DNA from: Xylanimonas ulmi
Lineage (GTDB): Bacteria > Actinomycetota > Actinomycetes > Actinomycetales > Cellulomonadaceae
Assembly: GCF_004216535.1 (NCBI RefSeq)
Contig: NZ_SGWX01000001.1
Coordinates: 2,542,001-2,606,000, forward strand
Direction of reading: 5' to 3'
Length of the DNA: 64,000 nucleotides
This document shows, piece by piece, positions 37,103-46,782 of the stretch (the first letter of the stretch is position 1; each line of letters opens with the position of its first letter). The notes beneath the pieces are model-generated. The model did no database searches, was not told where the DNA came from, and worked only from the letters and a program-made list of their open reading frames with translations. A program made the position numbers and the translations under genes.

Positions 37103-37873
37103 ATGACCGCGAAGCAGAGCATCCTGGGGCGCATCGCCCAGCTCACCAAGGCCAACGTCAACGCGCTGCTGGACCGCGCCGAGGACCCGCAGAAGATGCT
37201 GGACCAGCTCGTGCGCGACTACACCAACAACATCGCCGAGGCCGAGCAGGCGATCGCGCAGACCATCGGCAACCTGCGCCTGGCCGAGCAGGACTTCAAC
37301 GAGGACGTCGCGGCCGCGCGCGAGTGGGGCGGCAAGGCCCTGGCCGCCTCGCGCCGCGCCGACGAGTACCGCGCCGCGGGAGACACCGCCAACGCCGACA
37401 AGTTCGACCAGCTCGCCAAGGTGGCGCTGCGCAAGCAGCTCGACGCCGAGTCCGAGGTCAAGCAGGCGCAGCCGATGATCGAGAGCCAGCGCCAGACGGC
37501 CGAGAAGCTCAAGACGGGCCTGGCCGCGATGAAGGACAAGCTGGGCGAGCTCAAGTCGCGGCGCGACTCGCTGGTCGCCCGCCAGAAGTCGGCCCAGGCG
37601 CAGCAGACCGTGCAGACCGCGATCAGCTCGATCAACGTGCTCGACCCGACGAGCGAGCTCGGCCGGTTCGAGGAGACGGTGCGCCGCGAGGAGGCCAAGG
37701 CGATCGGCCAGGCCGAGATCGCGGCGTCGTCGCTCGACGCGCAGTTCGAGGAGCTGACGAAGGCCGACGACGAGATCGAGCTGGAGGCCCGCCTGGCCGC
37801 GCTCAAGTCCGGCAGCACCCCGCCGGCGCAGATCTCGCCGACGTCGGTGACGCCGGACGCCGGGGCCTTCTGA
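37103..37873 (+). CDS. PspA/IM30-family membrane-stress protein
   Basis: A 256-residue helical protein of the PspA/Vipp1 family. MTAKQSILGRIAQLTKANVNALLDRAEDPQKML is the conserved N-terminus with the amphipathic membrane-binding helix, followed by long coiled coils through residue 230. These proteins oligomerise on stressed membranes. It lies 97 bases after the TPM gene and is probably in the same transcript. GAGAAAGG precedes the ATG. A perfect 12-base-stem terminator follows at 37909-37936. The usual PspF regulator partner is absent, as is common in actinobacteria. Confidence 0.92.
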   Translation: MTAKQSILGRIAQLTKANVNALLDRAEDPQKMLDQLVRDYTNNIAEAEQAIAQTIGNLRLAEQDFNEDVAAAREWGGKALAASRRADEYRAAGDTANADKFDQLAKVALRKQLDAESEVKQAQPMIESQRQTAEKLKTGLAAMKDKLGELKSRRDSLVARQKSAQAQQTVQTAISSINVLDPTSELGRFEETVRREEAKAIGQAEIAASSLDAQFEELTKADDEIELEARLAALKSGSTPPAQISPTSVTPDAGAF

Positions 37874-37908
37874 CCGACGCGACCTGCCGGCCCCGCCTGC
37901 GACCTGAG

Positions 37909-37936
37909 CGCCCGCTCGCCCCGTGGCGAGCGGGCG
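37909..37936 (+). terminator. Rho-independent terminator after pspA
   Basis: A perfect 12-base stem (CGCCCGCTCGCC and GGCGAGCGGGCG) with a CCGT loop is followed by TTCT. It ends the TPM-PspA transcript. Confidence 0.85.
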
Positions 37937-37954
37937 TTCTGCTGTCCGGGCAGC

Positions 37955-38020
37955 GGGCGGATCAGCGGCTGGGCGGATCAGCGGCTGGGCGGATCAGCGG
38001 CTGGGCGGATCAGCGGCTGG
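37955..38020. repeat. Four tandem copies of a 16-base repeat
   Basis: GGGCGGATCAGCGGCT is repeated four times without variation. The stop codon of the minus-strand amidotransferase gene (38010-38012) lies inside the last copy, so the array starts in the coding end and runs into the space between two convergent genes. Confidence 0.92.
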
Positions 38021-38783
38021 CGTGCGCGTCCACCTGCGCGGCGAACGCCCGCCCCAAGGTGATGACGAGCCCCGCCAGCTCGGCCGCGCTCGCGTTGAGC
38101 TGCGCGTCGACCTGCGCCGCGTCGACGTCGTCGTGCGCGCGCGCCCAGCCGAGCGCGATCGACTTGCCCGCCTCGGGGTGGAACTGGACGCCCAGCGCCG
38201 ACCCGACGCGGAACGCCTGGTACGGGTACTGATGCGACCAGCCCAGCCAGGTCGCCCCCGCCGGCAGGTCGCTGACCGCGTCGGCGTGCATGCTCACGGC
38301 GCGGGTGACGCCGTCGGCGGCGGTCGCGACGACGGCGCCGAGCACCGGGTCGGTGGCCGCGGCGTCGCGCCAGCGCACCTCGATGACGCCGGCCTCGCGC
38401 CCCGGAGGCGCGCCGACGACGACGGCGCCGCCGCAGGCCACCGCGAGCAGTTGCGCGCCCAGGCAGATCCCGAGGATCGGGACGTCCGCGCGCACGGCGT
38501 CGGCGATCAGGGCGCGGGTGGCGGGCAGCCACGGGGCCGCGGCGTCGTCGTAGGCCGACATCTGCCCGCCGAGCACCACCAGGCCCGAGCCGACGGCGTC
38601 GGGCGCCGGCACGGGCTCGCCCCGGTCCAGGCGCACCACGCGCACGCCGTCGCCCAGCACCGAGCCCAGGAGCCCGAGGGGGACGTCGGCCGAGTGCTGC
38701 AGGACGGTCAGGCGCGGCGGACGGGCGCGCTCGCCCTCCTGGGGCGAGGCGTCGCGGGTCAGCTCGGCGGATTCGACGGTCAT
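38010..38783 (-). CDS. Class I glutamine amidotransferase
   Basis: A 257-residue GATase1-like protein. The nucleophile elbow VPILGICLGAQLLA contains Cys107, and the His of the triad lies in LGVQFHPEAGKS. The early LQHSADVPLGLL resembles the GMP-synthase-like stand-alone amidotransferases (YfeJ-type). It could hydrolyse glutamine for an unknown synthetase or act as a peptidase-like hydrolase. The ATG at 38783 is the first of several; an upstream frame extending to 38912 is unlikely because it would overlap the divergent NYN gene. It is alone on its strand. Confidence 0.8.
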   Translation of the reverse strand: MTVESAELTRDASPQEGERARPPRLTVLQHSADVPLGLLGSVLGDGVRVVRLDRGEPVPAPDAVGSGLVVLGGQMSAYDDAAAPWLPATRALIADAVRADVPILGICLGAQLLAVACGGAVVVGAPPGREAGVIEVRWRDAAATDPVLGAVVATAADGVTRAVSMHADAVSDLPAGATWLGWSHQYPYQAFRVGSALGVQFHPEAGKSIALGWARAHDDVDAAQVDAQLNASAAELAGLVITLGRAFAAQVDAHASR

Positions 38784-38881
38784 GGCGCGACACCGTACTC
38801 GCGCGACGCCGCCCTGGACAGTCTGGGCCCGTCCCGCGCCCGGCGCCGCCATGTGGTCGCTCGCCCCTCTAGGCTGGCCAC

Positions 38882-39502
38882 ATGTCCCAGCCGCACGTCG
38901 CCGCACCCGCACCCACCCCTGCCCCGGCGCCGGGCGCCGGGGAGCCCGGCCGCAAGACGTACCTGCTCGTCGACGGTGAGAACATCGACGCGACGCTCGG
39001 CATGAACGTGCTGGGCCGGCGCCCCAACCCCGACGAGCGCCCGCGCTGGGACCGCATCACCGCGTTCGCGCACAAGGTGTGGGGGCAGGACGTCGTCCCG
39101 CTGTTCTTCCTCAACGCGACCAGCGGGCAGATGCCCATGCCGTTCGTGCAGGCGCTGCTGGCGATGGGCTACCGGCCCATCCCCCTGGCCGGCACCGGCT
39201 CGGAGAAGGTCGTCGACGTCGGTATCCAGCGCACGCTCGACGCGCTCGCCGACCGTGAGGGCGACGTGCTGCTGGCGAGCCACGACGGCGACTTCCTGCC
39301 CCAGATGGAGGCGCTGCTGGGAGCCGGGCGCCGCGTGGGCCTGCTGGCGTTCCGCGAGTTCGTCAACGCGCGGTTCGCGGACCTCGGGGCGCGCGGCCTG
39401 GAGACGTTCGACCTGGAGGGCGACGCCGATGCCTTCACCACGCTGCTGCCGCGCGTGCGGATCATCCCGCTCGCCGAGTTCGACCCGTTGCGCTACCTCT
39501 GA
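38882..39502 (+). CDS. NYN-domain protein (PIN-like ribonuclease)
   Basis: A 206-residue protein with a NYN domain after a Pro/Ala-rich 24-residue head. Acidic metal-site residues are visible in TYLLVDGENID, and DVLLASHDGDFLPQMEALLGA. NYN proteins are PIN-like nucleases acting on RNA, and the fold is found in RNA processing and in some immunity genes. It is divergent from the amidotransferase and upstream of a two-component system on the same strand, with 158 bases between. No partner is obvious. Substrate unknown. Confidence 0.85.
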   Translation: MSQPHVAAPAPTPAPAPGAGEPGRKTYLLVDGENIDATLGMNVLGRRPNPDERPRWDRITAFAHKVWGQDVVPLFFLNATSGQMPMPFVQALLAMGYRPIPLAGTGSEKVVDVGIQRTLDALADREGDVLLASHDGDFLPQMEALLGAGRRVGLLAFREFVNARFADLGARGLETFDLEGDADAFTTLLPRVRIIPLAEFDPLRYL

Positions 39503-39599
39503 GAACTCGTTTTCGAGAATCACCCGGAAGACGATTTCGCAGGCGCTCACCTCGCGTTTGGCGTCTTTCCGGGGCTGGCCAGCGTCGATGCGCGCCACA

Positions 39600-39629
39600 C
39601 CCAGGCGACACCCAGGCTTCTTCCCAGGC
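39600..39629 (+). promoter_or_regulatory. Three direct repeats upstream of the response regulator
   Basis: CCCAGGC occurs at 39600, 39611 and 39623, i.e. at 11- and 12-base spacing, about one helical turn. Spacing and position (about 32 bases before the start) suit tandem binding of an OmpR-type regulator to its own promoter. This is inference from spacing. Confidence 0.45.
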
Positions 39630-39660
39630 GCCGTCCAGAGATGCGTCGCACACTGACCCC

Positions 39661-40407
39661 ATGAGCACCACTTCCACGCCGGAGGCGCGGCTCGTCGTCG
39701 TCGACGACGAGCCGAACATCCGTGAGCTCTTGTCCACCTCTCTGCGGTTCGCCGGCTTCGAGGTCCACGCCGCCGCAGACGGCCAGGGCGCCCTCCAGCT
39801 CGTCCGCGACCTGGAGCCCGACCTGGTCGTCCTCGACGTCATGCTGCCCGATATGGACGGCTTCACCGTCACCCGCCGCATGCGCGAGACCGGCCGCCAC
39901 ACCCCCGTGCTGTTCCTCACCGCCAAGGACGACACGCAGGACAAGGTCCAGGGTCTGACCGTCGGCGGCGACGACTACGTCACCAAGCCGTTCTCGCTCG
40001 AAGAGGTCGTGGCCCGCATCCGCGCGGTGCTGCGCCGCACCAACGCCGCGCTGCCCGAGGAGGACGCCGTGCTGCGCGTCGGCGACCTCGAGCTCGACGA
40101 GGACTCGCACGAGGTGCGCCGCGCCGGCGTCGAGGTCGAGCTGTCCCCCACCGAGTTCAAGCTGCTGCGCTACCTCATGCTGAACGCGGGCCGCGTGCTG
40201 TCGAAGGCGCAGATCCTCGACCACGTGTGGCAGTACGACTGGGGCGGAGACGCCAACATCGTCGAGTCCTACATCTCCTACCTGCGCCGCAAGATCGACG
40301 CCCTCAAGGTCCCCGGCGCCGACGGCGACGAGTCCCTGCCGCCGCTCATCCACACCAAACGCGGCATCGGCTACCTGCTGCGGGCCCCCCAGGCGGCGCG
40401 CGTCTGA
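39661..40407 (+). CDS. OmpR-family response regulator
   Basis: A 248-residue regulator. The receiver domain (about 10-125) has acidic pocket VVVDDEPNI, phosphorylated Asp59 in LVVLDVMLPDMDG, switch Thr in FLTAKDD and Lys in YVTKPFS. A winged-helix DNA-binding domain (about 145-245) contains ELSPTEFKLLRYLMLNAGR and the ILDHVWQYDWGG and RGIGYLL motifs. It precedes its sensor kinase, with one base between stop and GTG start. It is similar in type to the PrrA/TcrX/TrcR group; the signal is unknown. Confidence 0.95.
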   Translation: MSTTSTPEARLVVVDDEPNIRELLSTSLRFAGFEVHAAADGQGALQLVRDLEPDLVVLDVMLPDMDGFTVTRRMRETGRHTPVLFLTAKDDTQDKVQGLTVGGDDYVTKPFSLEEVVARIRAVLRRTNAALPEEDAVLRVGDLELDEDSHEVRRAGVEVELSPTEFKLLRYLMLNAGRVLSKAQILDHVWQYDWGGDANIVESYISYLRRKIDALKVPGADGDESLPPLIHTKRGIGYLLRAPQAARV

Positions 40408-40408
40408 C

Positions 40409-42100
40409 GTGGCCTCCCAGGACACGACGAGGTCCGGGGCGTCCGGGGCCCCCACCGCCCCGGACGCTCCGGACGCCCCAGACGCCGGTGTGGACGCGGG
40501 GGTCGCCTCCCTCGCTCCACCCGCTCCCCCCGCCGCCCAGCCGGGCCTGCGCCCCGGCGACGTCGCGCCCGGCGGCGGCCTGTTGCTGCGGGCCAACGCC
40601 TGGCTCAACCGCGTCCCGCTGCGCGCGCGCCTCGTCGCGATCATCGCGGTGCTCCTGGCCACCGGCGTGGTGACGGCGTCGGCGGCGACGCAGGCCATCG
40701 TCTCGCGCTACCTCGTCCACCAGATCGACGAGCAGCTGGAGCGCATCGTCGGCAACCAGGCCGCGCTGCGCAACACGCTGAGCTCGACGGGCACGGGCCC
40801 GACCAACTACTTCGTGCTCGTGCGCACCGCCGACGGGCGTTCGCTGCCCATCGCCTGGGCGCCGACCGTCGCGCTCTCGGGACAGCCGAGGATCCCGTCG
40901 ATGTCGCTCGACGAGGTGGCCGACCAGGGGGACCAGCCGTTCACGGTGAGCGCGAAGGGCGGCACCAACCCGACCAAGTGGCGCGTGCGCGCGGTGGTCG
41001 CGCCCGTGCGCGTCGACGACGCGCCGCCCGTGCTGAGCGCGGTGTTCGTCGCTGTCCCGCTGTCGACCGTGCACGAGGCCTCGGCGATCCTGGCGCGCAC
41101 GCTGCTCGGCGCCGGCGTCAGCATCGTCCTGCTCGGCGCCGCCGCGGCTTGGGTGCTGGTCCACCGTTCGCTGCGCCCGCTGCGCCAGATCGAGACGACG
41201 GCGGCCGCGATCGCCGCGGGCGACCTGACCCAGCGCGTCCCGGCCGCGCCGCCGACCACCGAGGTCGGCTCGCTGGGCGCCTCGCTCAACGCGATGCTCA
41301 CCCAGATCGAGCACGCCTTCGCCGTGCGCGAGGAGTCCGAGCGGCGCATGCACCGGTTCGTCTCCGACGCGAGCCACGAACTGCGCACGCCGTTGGCCAC
41401 CATCCGCGGTTACGGCGAGCTGTACCGCATGGGCGCGCTCGACTCGGGCGACAAGGTCGACGACACCATGGGCCGCATCGAGGACGCGGCGCGCCGCATG
41501 GGCACCCTGGTCAACGACCTGCTCGAGCTCGCGCGCATGGACGAGGGCCGCCCGCTGCGCGCCGAGCGCGTCGATCTCGTCGCCATGGCCCACGACGCCG
41601 CGCAGGACCTGCGCGCGCTCGACCCCTCACGCACGGTGGGCGTCGTCGGGCTGGGCGCCGCGGCTGCGCCCGGCACGCCCGCGGCGCCGCCGCCGTCGTT
41701 GGTCGTCACGGGCGACGCCGACCGGCTGCGACAGGTGCTCACCAACCTGGTCGGCAATGTCGCCCGGCACACGCCCTCCGGCACCCCCGCCGAGGTCGCG
41801 CTCGGCGTCGTGCTCGACGACGCCGGCCCCGCGCATCCGTCCGCGGTGGTCGAGGTGCGTGACCACGGGCCGGGCGTGACCCCTGAGCAGGCCGAGCGGG
41901 TGTTCGAGCGGTTCTATCGCGCGGACTCCTCGCGCAACCGCGAGTCGGGCGGCTCGGGGCTCGGGCTGGCGATCGTGGCCGCCATCGTCGGGGCGCACGG
42001 CGGGCACGTGCAGACGCGCACGCCGCCCGACGGCGGATTGGCGGTGCGCGTGTGGCTACCGCTGGCCCCGACGACCGACGGGGCGGGCGCCTCCGCCTGA
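40409..42100 (+). CDS. Sensor histidine kinase
   Basis: A 563-residue membrane kinase, partner of the preceding regulator. Residues 1-60 are a Pro/Ala-rich head. Two membrane helices (about 73-95 and 228-250) bracket an extracytoplasmic domain of about 130 residues. A HAMP domain (about 250-305) and HisKA domain with phospho-acceptor His323 in SDASHELRTPLATIRGY follow. The ATPase domain has N-box LVGNVARHT, and the glycine loops EVRDHGPGVTPEQ and ESGGSGLGLAIV. The GTG start sits one base after the regulator's stop, so expression is coupled. Confidence 0.92.
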   Translation: MASQDTTRSGASGAPTAPDAPDAPDAGVDAGVASLAPPAPPAAQPGLRPGDVAPGGGLLLRANAWLNRVPLRARLVAIIAVLLATGVVTASAATQAIVSRYLVHQIDEQLERIVGNQAALRNTLSSTGTGPTNYFVLVRTADGRSLPIAWAPTVALSGQPRIPSMSLDEVADQGDQPFTVSAKGGTNPTKWRVRAVVAPVRVDDAPPVLSAVFVAVPLSTVHEASAILARTLLGAGVSIVLLGAAAAWVLVHRSLRPLRQIETTAAAIAAGDLTQRVPAAPPTTEVGSLGASLNAMLTQIEHAFAVREESERRMHRFVSDASHELRTPLATIRGYGELYRMGALDSGDKVDDTMGRIEDAARRMGTLVNDLLELARMDEGRPLRAERVDLVAMAHDAAQDLRALDPSRTVGVVGLGAAAAPGTPAAPPPSLVVTGDADRLRQVLTNLVGNVARHTPSGTPAEVALGVVLDDAGPAHPSAVVEVRDHGPGVTPEQAERVFERFYRADSSRNRESGGSGLGLAIVAAIVGAHGGHVQTRTPPDGGLAVRVWLPLAPTTDGAGASA

Positions 42101-42305
42101 CGGCGGACCGCGCGAGCGCCGTCGCGGGCCGACCACTCCCGGGCCGCGCGGGCGCCGTCGTAGGCCCACCGGTTCCGGTCCGAGCGTCGGCACGCGGCGC
42201 GGGGCCGCTACGATGGCGCGTCACCGTCGCTCGACCACGCGCCAGACGCGCCGAGTCGTAGGCTGATGAGGACACCCGTAGTCACCGACCGAAGGTCTGA
42301 TATTC

Positions 42306-43016
42306 ATGGGCGTCAACTGGACTGACGCACCGCAGTGGTTCCGCTCCTCCTTCGCCCGTGCGGCGCGTGGCGCCGGCGCCACCGCCACGGACGACGAGCT
42401 CGCCGACGCCGCCGAATCGCTCGTCGCCCGCTGGTCGACGCAGGCCCGCCACTTCCACAACCTCAAGCACCTGGCCACGACGCTGCACCGCGTGGACGAG
42501 CTCGCCCAGGAGACGCACGACGCCGACCTGGTGCGGCTGGCCGCCTGGTTCCACGGCGCCGTGTTCTCCTCCGACACCAAGGCGACGTACGAGCTCAAAG
42601 GCGGTGAGCAGACACCCGCGAGCGCCGAGCTCGCCCGCAAAGAGCTGACGCAGCTGGGTGTGCCCGCAGCGCGCGCCGACCGCGTGGCGGCGCTGGTCGA
42701 CTCGCTGCTGCGCCACCAGCCCGCGCCGGGCGACACCGACGCGCAGGTGCTCAACGACGCCGACATGTCGATGCTCGCCGTCGAGCCGCAGCACTACAAG
42801 AAGTACGCCGCCGCGGTGCGCGCCGAGTACGCGCACATCCCCCAGCGCGACTTCCTGCGCGCCCGCATCCGGATCCTCGAACGGCTGCTCAAGCGCGGGC
42901 GGATCTTCTTGAGCCCCATGGGCGCGGCATGGGAGAACCCGGCCCGCCAGAACGTCGAGGCGGAGCTGTCACGCCTCATCAAGGAGCAGGCGGCCCTCCC
43001 GCCCGAGGACGACTGA
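42306..43016 (+). CDS. HD-domain phosphohydrolase-like protein
   Basis: A 236-residue predicted metal-dependent HD-superfamily hydrolase. Metal ligands are suggested by HFHNLKHLATTL (about 49-60), AAWFHGAVF (about 80-88) and VLNDADMSMLAVEP (about 145-158). The second His-Asp of the classic HD pair is degenerate (FHG instead of HD), as in COG4339 proteins. It probably hydrolyses a phosphate-containing small molecule, unproven. The ATG at 42306 follows AAGG at 42292-42295. It is alone between the kinase and WXG100 genes. Confidence 0.8.
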   Translation: MGVNWTDAPQWFRSSFARAARGAGATATDDELADAAESLVARWSTQARHFHNLKHLATTLHRVDELAQETHDADLVRLAAWFHGAVFSSDTKATYELKGGEQTPASAELARKELTQLGVPAARADRVAALVDSLLRHQPAPGDTDAQVLNDADMSMLAVEPQHYKKYAAAVRAEYAHIPQRDFLRARIRILERLLKRGRIFLSPMGAAWENPARQNVEAELSRLIKEQAALPPEDD

Positions 43017-43105
43017 TCCCGCGGCGGTGAGCGCGGAGTGGTTGACCGCGCCGCCTCATCCACACCCTGTGGAAACCCGACCTGCGCCGACCGGCATCCT
43101 GCCTA

Positions 43106-43142
43106 CCGTCGTCGTGCCCGGACAGTCCGGGCACGACGACGG
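43106..43142. repeat. Perfect 18-base inverted repeat with one-base centre
   Basis: The left arm CCGTCGTCGTGCCCGGAC (43106-43123) and right arm 43125-43142 are exact reverse complements around an A at 43124. It lies 32 bases before the WXG100 gene. It could terminate the HD gene transcript, form a cruciform or bind a dimeric regulator. Confidence 0.92.
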
Positions 43143-43174
43143 CGGGCCGAGGCGCCCGCAGGACGGGGACGGAC

Positions 43175-43465
43175 ATGCGCTACGACGTCGACAGCGAGCG
43201 GGTGGCCCAGGCGGGCGCCGCGGTCAGCGGATCGGTGGGGGCGATCCGCGCTGAGGTGGGCGCGATGGTGCGCCACCTGCAGGACCTTCAGGCGAGCTGG
43301 CACGGCGGCGCGGCGTCGTCGTTCGCCGGCGTGATGGCCGAGTGGCAGGGCGCGCAGTCCAAGCTCGAGCACGCGCTCGACGCGATCCAGCAGGCGCTGT
43401 CGACGGCGGCGCGCACCTACGCGGACGCCGAGGCTCACGCGTCCCGCCTCTTCGCGACCCGCTGA
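43175..43465 (+). CDS. WXG100-family small secreted protein
   Basis: A 96-residue helical hairpin with the diagnostic SWHGGAASSF turn near residue 46 (WxG). Such proteins are substrates of type VII (ESX/Esx) secretion, usually exported as dimers. No YxxxD/E export signal is evident right after the second helix; YADAEAHASRL near residue 81 is a candidate (Y-A-D-A-E). No secretion ATPase is in the window, so it is an orphan substrate. AGGACGGGG precedes the ATG. Confidence 0.88.
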   Translation: MRYDVDSERVAQAGAAVSGSVGAIRAEVGAMVRHLQDLQASWHGGAASSFAGVMAEWQGAQSKLEHALDAIQQALSTAARTYADAEAHASRLFATR

Positions 43466-43519
43466 CCGCAGGCTACGCGCCACCCCCACCGGTGGTCTCG
43501 GCGCGAGCCGCCACCGGGC

Positions 43520-43587
43520 GGGACGCCGGGTAGACAGGGACGCCGGGTGGACAGGGACGCCGGGTGGACAGGGACGCCGGGTGGAAA
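43520..43587. repeat. Four tandem copies of a 17-base repeat
   Basis: GGGACGCCGGGTGGACA is repeated four times; the first copy has A for G and the last diverges at its end. It lies between WXG100 and the terminator of groEL. Confidence 0.9.
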
Positions 43588-43590
43588 CAG

Positions 43591-43630
43591 CGAGGCGCCG
43601 CCCCGATCCGAAGATCGGGGCGGCGCCTCG
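43591..43630 (-). terminator. Terminator hairpin of groEL
   Basis: A perfect 18-base stem (CGAGGCGCCGCCCCGATC) closes on CGAA. On the minus strand the loop is TTCG closed by C-G, the extra-stable UUCG tetraloop. The following CTGTTT is a weak U-tract. It ends the minus-strand groEL transcript. Confidence 0.9.
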
Positions 43631-43653
43631 TCCGTCCTACCGTGGGGCTGGAC

Positions 43654-45351
<1,698 letters not shown>

Positions 45352-45459
45352 TCAGGTCACGCGCGCAGACAGGCCTCACCGGTCGGCCGGATTTCTGGCT
45401 CACTCTCCGCGAACAGCGCCAGCCGACATCGCCGTGCGGCCGGGGCCACACACATCGGA

Positions 45460-45486
45460 CTGTCACTCGACACGGGAGAGTGCTAA
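45460..45486 (-). promoter_or_regulatory. CIRCE element 1 (HrcA operator)
   Basis: On the minus strand TTAGCACTC (complement of 45478-45486), nine bases, then GAGTGACAG (complement of 45460-45468). This is close to the consensus TTAGCACTC-N9-GAGTGCTAA. It lies 181 bases before groEL and would be the HrcA heat-shock operator. Confidence 0.85.
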
Positions 45487-45493
45487 CGCAATA

Positions 45494-45520
45494 TTGGCAC
45501 TCGCCCCTGGAGAGTGCAAG
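45494..45520 (-). promoter_or_regulatory. CIRCE element 2
   Basis: TTGGCACTC (45494-45502), nine bases, GAGTGCAAG (45512-45520): two mismatches in each half from the consensus. It sits eight bases beyond the first CIRCE. Together with the AATATTG between them these sites cover the likely groEL promoter. The rest of 45280-45654 holds no gene. Confidence 0.8.
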
Positions 45521-45654
45521 ACGCTCAGCCCCAGGCGAACCCTCAGCGAGCAGGCCGCGACATCGTTGACGACAGGCCCCGACGCCCGCCGCGCCCGAAC
45601 CGAGACGCCGAGGCGGAGCGGCGCCTTATGCGGCCCGGACGCGGCAGCGGCGGC

Positions 45655-45858
45655 TCACAGCGGGCGGACCTGCTCCGCCTGGGGGCCCTTGGACCCCTGG
45701 CCGACCTCGAACTCAACCTGCTGGCCCTCGTCGAGCGAGCGATAGCCGTCCGACTGGATCGCGGTGTAGTGGACGAACAGGTCCTGGCCGCCGGAGGTCG
45801 GGGTGATGAACCCGTAGCCCTTCTCCGCGTTGAACCACTTGACGGTGCCCTGCGCCAT
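45655..45858 (-). CDS. Cold-shock protein CspA family
   Basis: A 67-residue cold-shock protein of standard size. [15 protein letters not shown] and DLFVHYTAI are the RNP1 and RNP2 motifs. It acts as an RNA chaperone. AAGGAGAAG precedes the ATG at 45858; codons further upstream are in-frame but unneeded. A TAGGCT at 45914-45919 (minus strand) could be its -10 box, and an inverted repeat lies further upstream at 45933-45957. Single-gene unit upstream of groEL. Confidence 0.95.
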   Translation of the reverse strand: MAQGTVKWFNAEKGYGFITPTSGGQDLFVHYTAIQSDGYRSLDEGQQVEFEVGQGSKGPQAEQVRPL

Positions 45859-45932
45859 GAACTTCTCCTTGTGCTTCCCCAACCGGGGCCACCGATCGGC
45901 CTCGGGTGTGGGCGAGCCTAGTGGCACGGCTC

Positions 45933-45957
45933 ACATGTCGGAAGCGTCCTGACATGT
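45933..45957. promoter_or_regulatory. Inverted repeat upstream of the cold-shock gene
   Basis: ACATGTC and GACATGT are separated by 11 bases. The centre lies about 85 bases before the cspA start and just upstream of its possible -10 box. It could be an operator; the binding protein is unknown. Confidence 0.4.
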
Positions 45958-46046
45958 CCGTGGAGAGCGGATCCGTGCGGACCGCGCGGCAGCACTGGCG
46001 CAGGCGGGCCCGAGCCAGGCGCGCCGCCGGTCCGTGATCCTGACCG

Positions 46047-46742
46047 TCAGCCGGCCGGGGTCAACGCGCCCTTGATCACCACGACGACGTCGCCGCTGCG
46101 CACCGTCTGCTGCACGACCCGGTCGCTTGGGATCCCCAGCGCCGCGGCGATCGCGGTCGCCGTGTCCTGGCGGCCCTCGGTGTACCAGACCGTCGTCTCG
46201 GTCAGGCCCGAGCCACCCGCCGGGTAGTTCGCCGCCTCGACCTGCGTGAAGCCCTGCCCCGCCAGGGCGTCGCGGCCACGACCCGCCTCGCCCGCGGGGC
46301 CGCCGTCGTTGAGCACGCGGACGAAGGCGCCCTTGTCGGCCGCCGCCAGCAGCGTCGCCAGGTCGCTCGCGCCCCCCGTCGGCGCCTCGGTCGCCTCGCC
46401 CCCGGCCGGATCGGTCGCGTCACCCTCCGCAGGGTCGGTCACGTCGCCCTCGGCTGGGTCGGTCGCGTCACCCGTGGCCGGATCTGTCGCGTCGGTGTCG
46501 CCCGCGTCGCCGGGCGCCTCGGTCGCCTGCGTCGCCGTGCTGGTGTCGTCGGCCGAGCCGGGATCGCGCGACAGGAACATGACGCCCCCGACGGCCACCG
46601 CGACGGCCACCACCGCCACCAGCAGGAACGGCCAGACACCACGCCAGCGCGAGCGCGGAGCGCGGTGCACACCGACCGGCGCGTCGTCAGGTCCGCGGAC
46701 GTCGAACTCGTCGGGCGGGTAGGCGTACTGGCTGCGGGTCAC
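46047..46742 (-). CDS. LytR_C-domain membrane protein
   Basis: A 231-residue protein. A basic cytoplasmic N-terminus (about 1-35) is followed by one membrane helix (PFLLVAVVAVAVAVGGVMFL). A low-complexity linker of about 60 residues repeats DPAEGDATDPAGG-like units. A LytR_C domain (PF13399, about 130-228) carries FVRVLNDGGPAGEAGR and VVVIKGA. It is extracytoplasmic and is usually found with LytR-CpsA-Psr or cell-wall proteins. It starts 40 bases from DUF3263 and is probably co-transcribed. No catalytic domain is attached. Confidence 0.82.
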   Translation of the reverse strand: MTRSQYAYPPDEFDVRGPDDAPVGVHRAPRSRWRGVWPFLLVAVVAVAVAVGGVMFLSRDPGSADDTSTATQATEAPGDAGDTDATDPATGDATDPAEGDVTDPAEGDATDPAGGEATEAPTGGASDLATLLAAADKGAFVRVLNDGGPAGEAGRGRDALAGQGFTQVEAANYPAGGSGLTETTVWYTEGRQDTATAIAAALGIPSDRVVQQTVRSGDVVVVIKGALTPAG

Positions 46743-46782
46743 GGCGGACAGGGTAGCGGCTCAATCCGGACTCTTGGGGTGT

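Noticed and set aside
37955-38020. Possible CRISPR array
   Set aside because: The units are contiguous 16-base tandem copies with no spacers and no cas genes in the window.
38882-39502. NYN protein as part of a defence system
   Set aside because: No partner effector, sensor or restriction gene is nearby; neighbours are ordinary regulators.
43050-43075. DnaA boxes or an origin (TCCACACCCTGTGGA)
   Set aside because: Only one short palindrome with two partial boxes and no dnaA/dnaN or AT-rich region nearby.
43520-43587. Possible CRISPR array
   Set aside because: Contiguous 17-base repeats without spacers.
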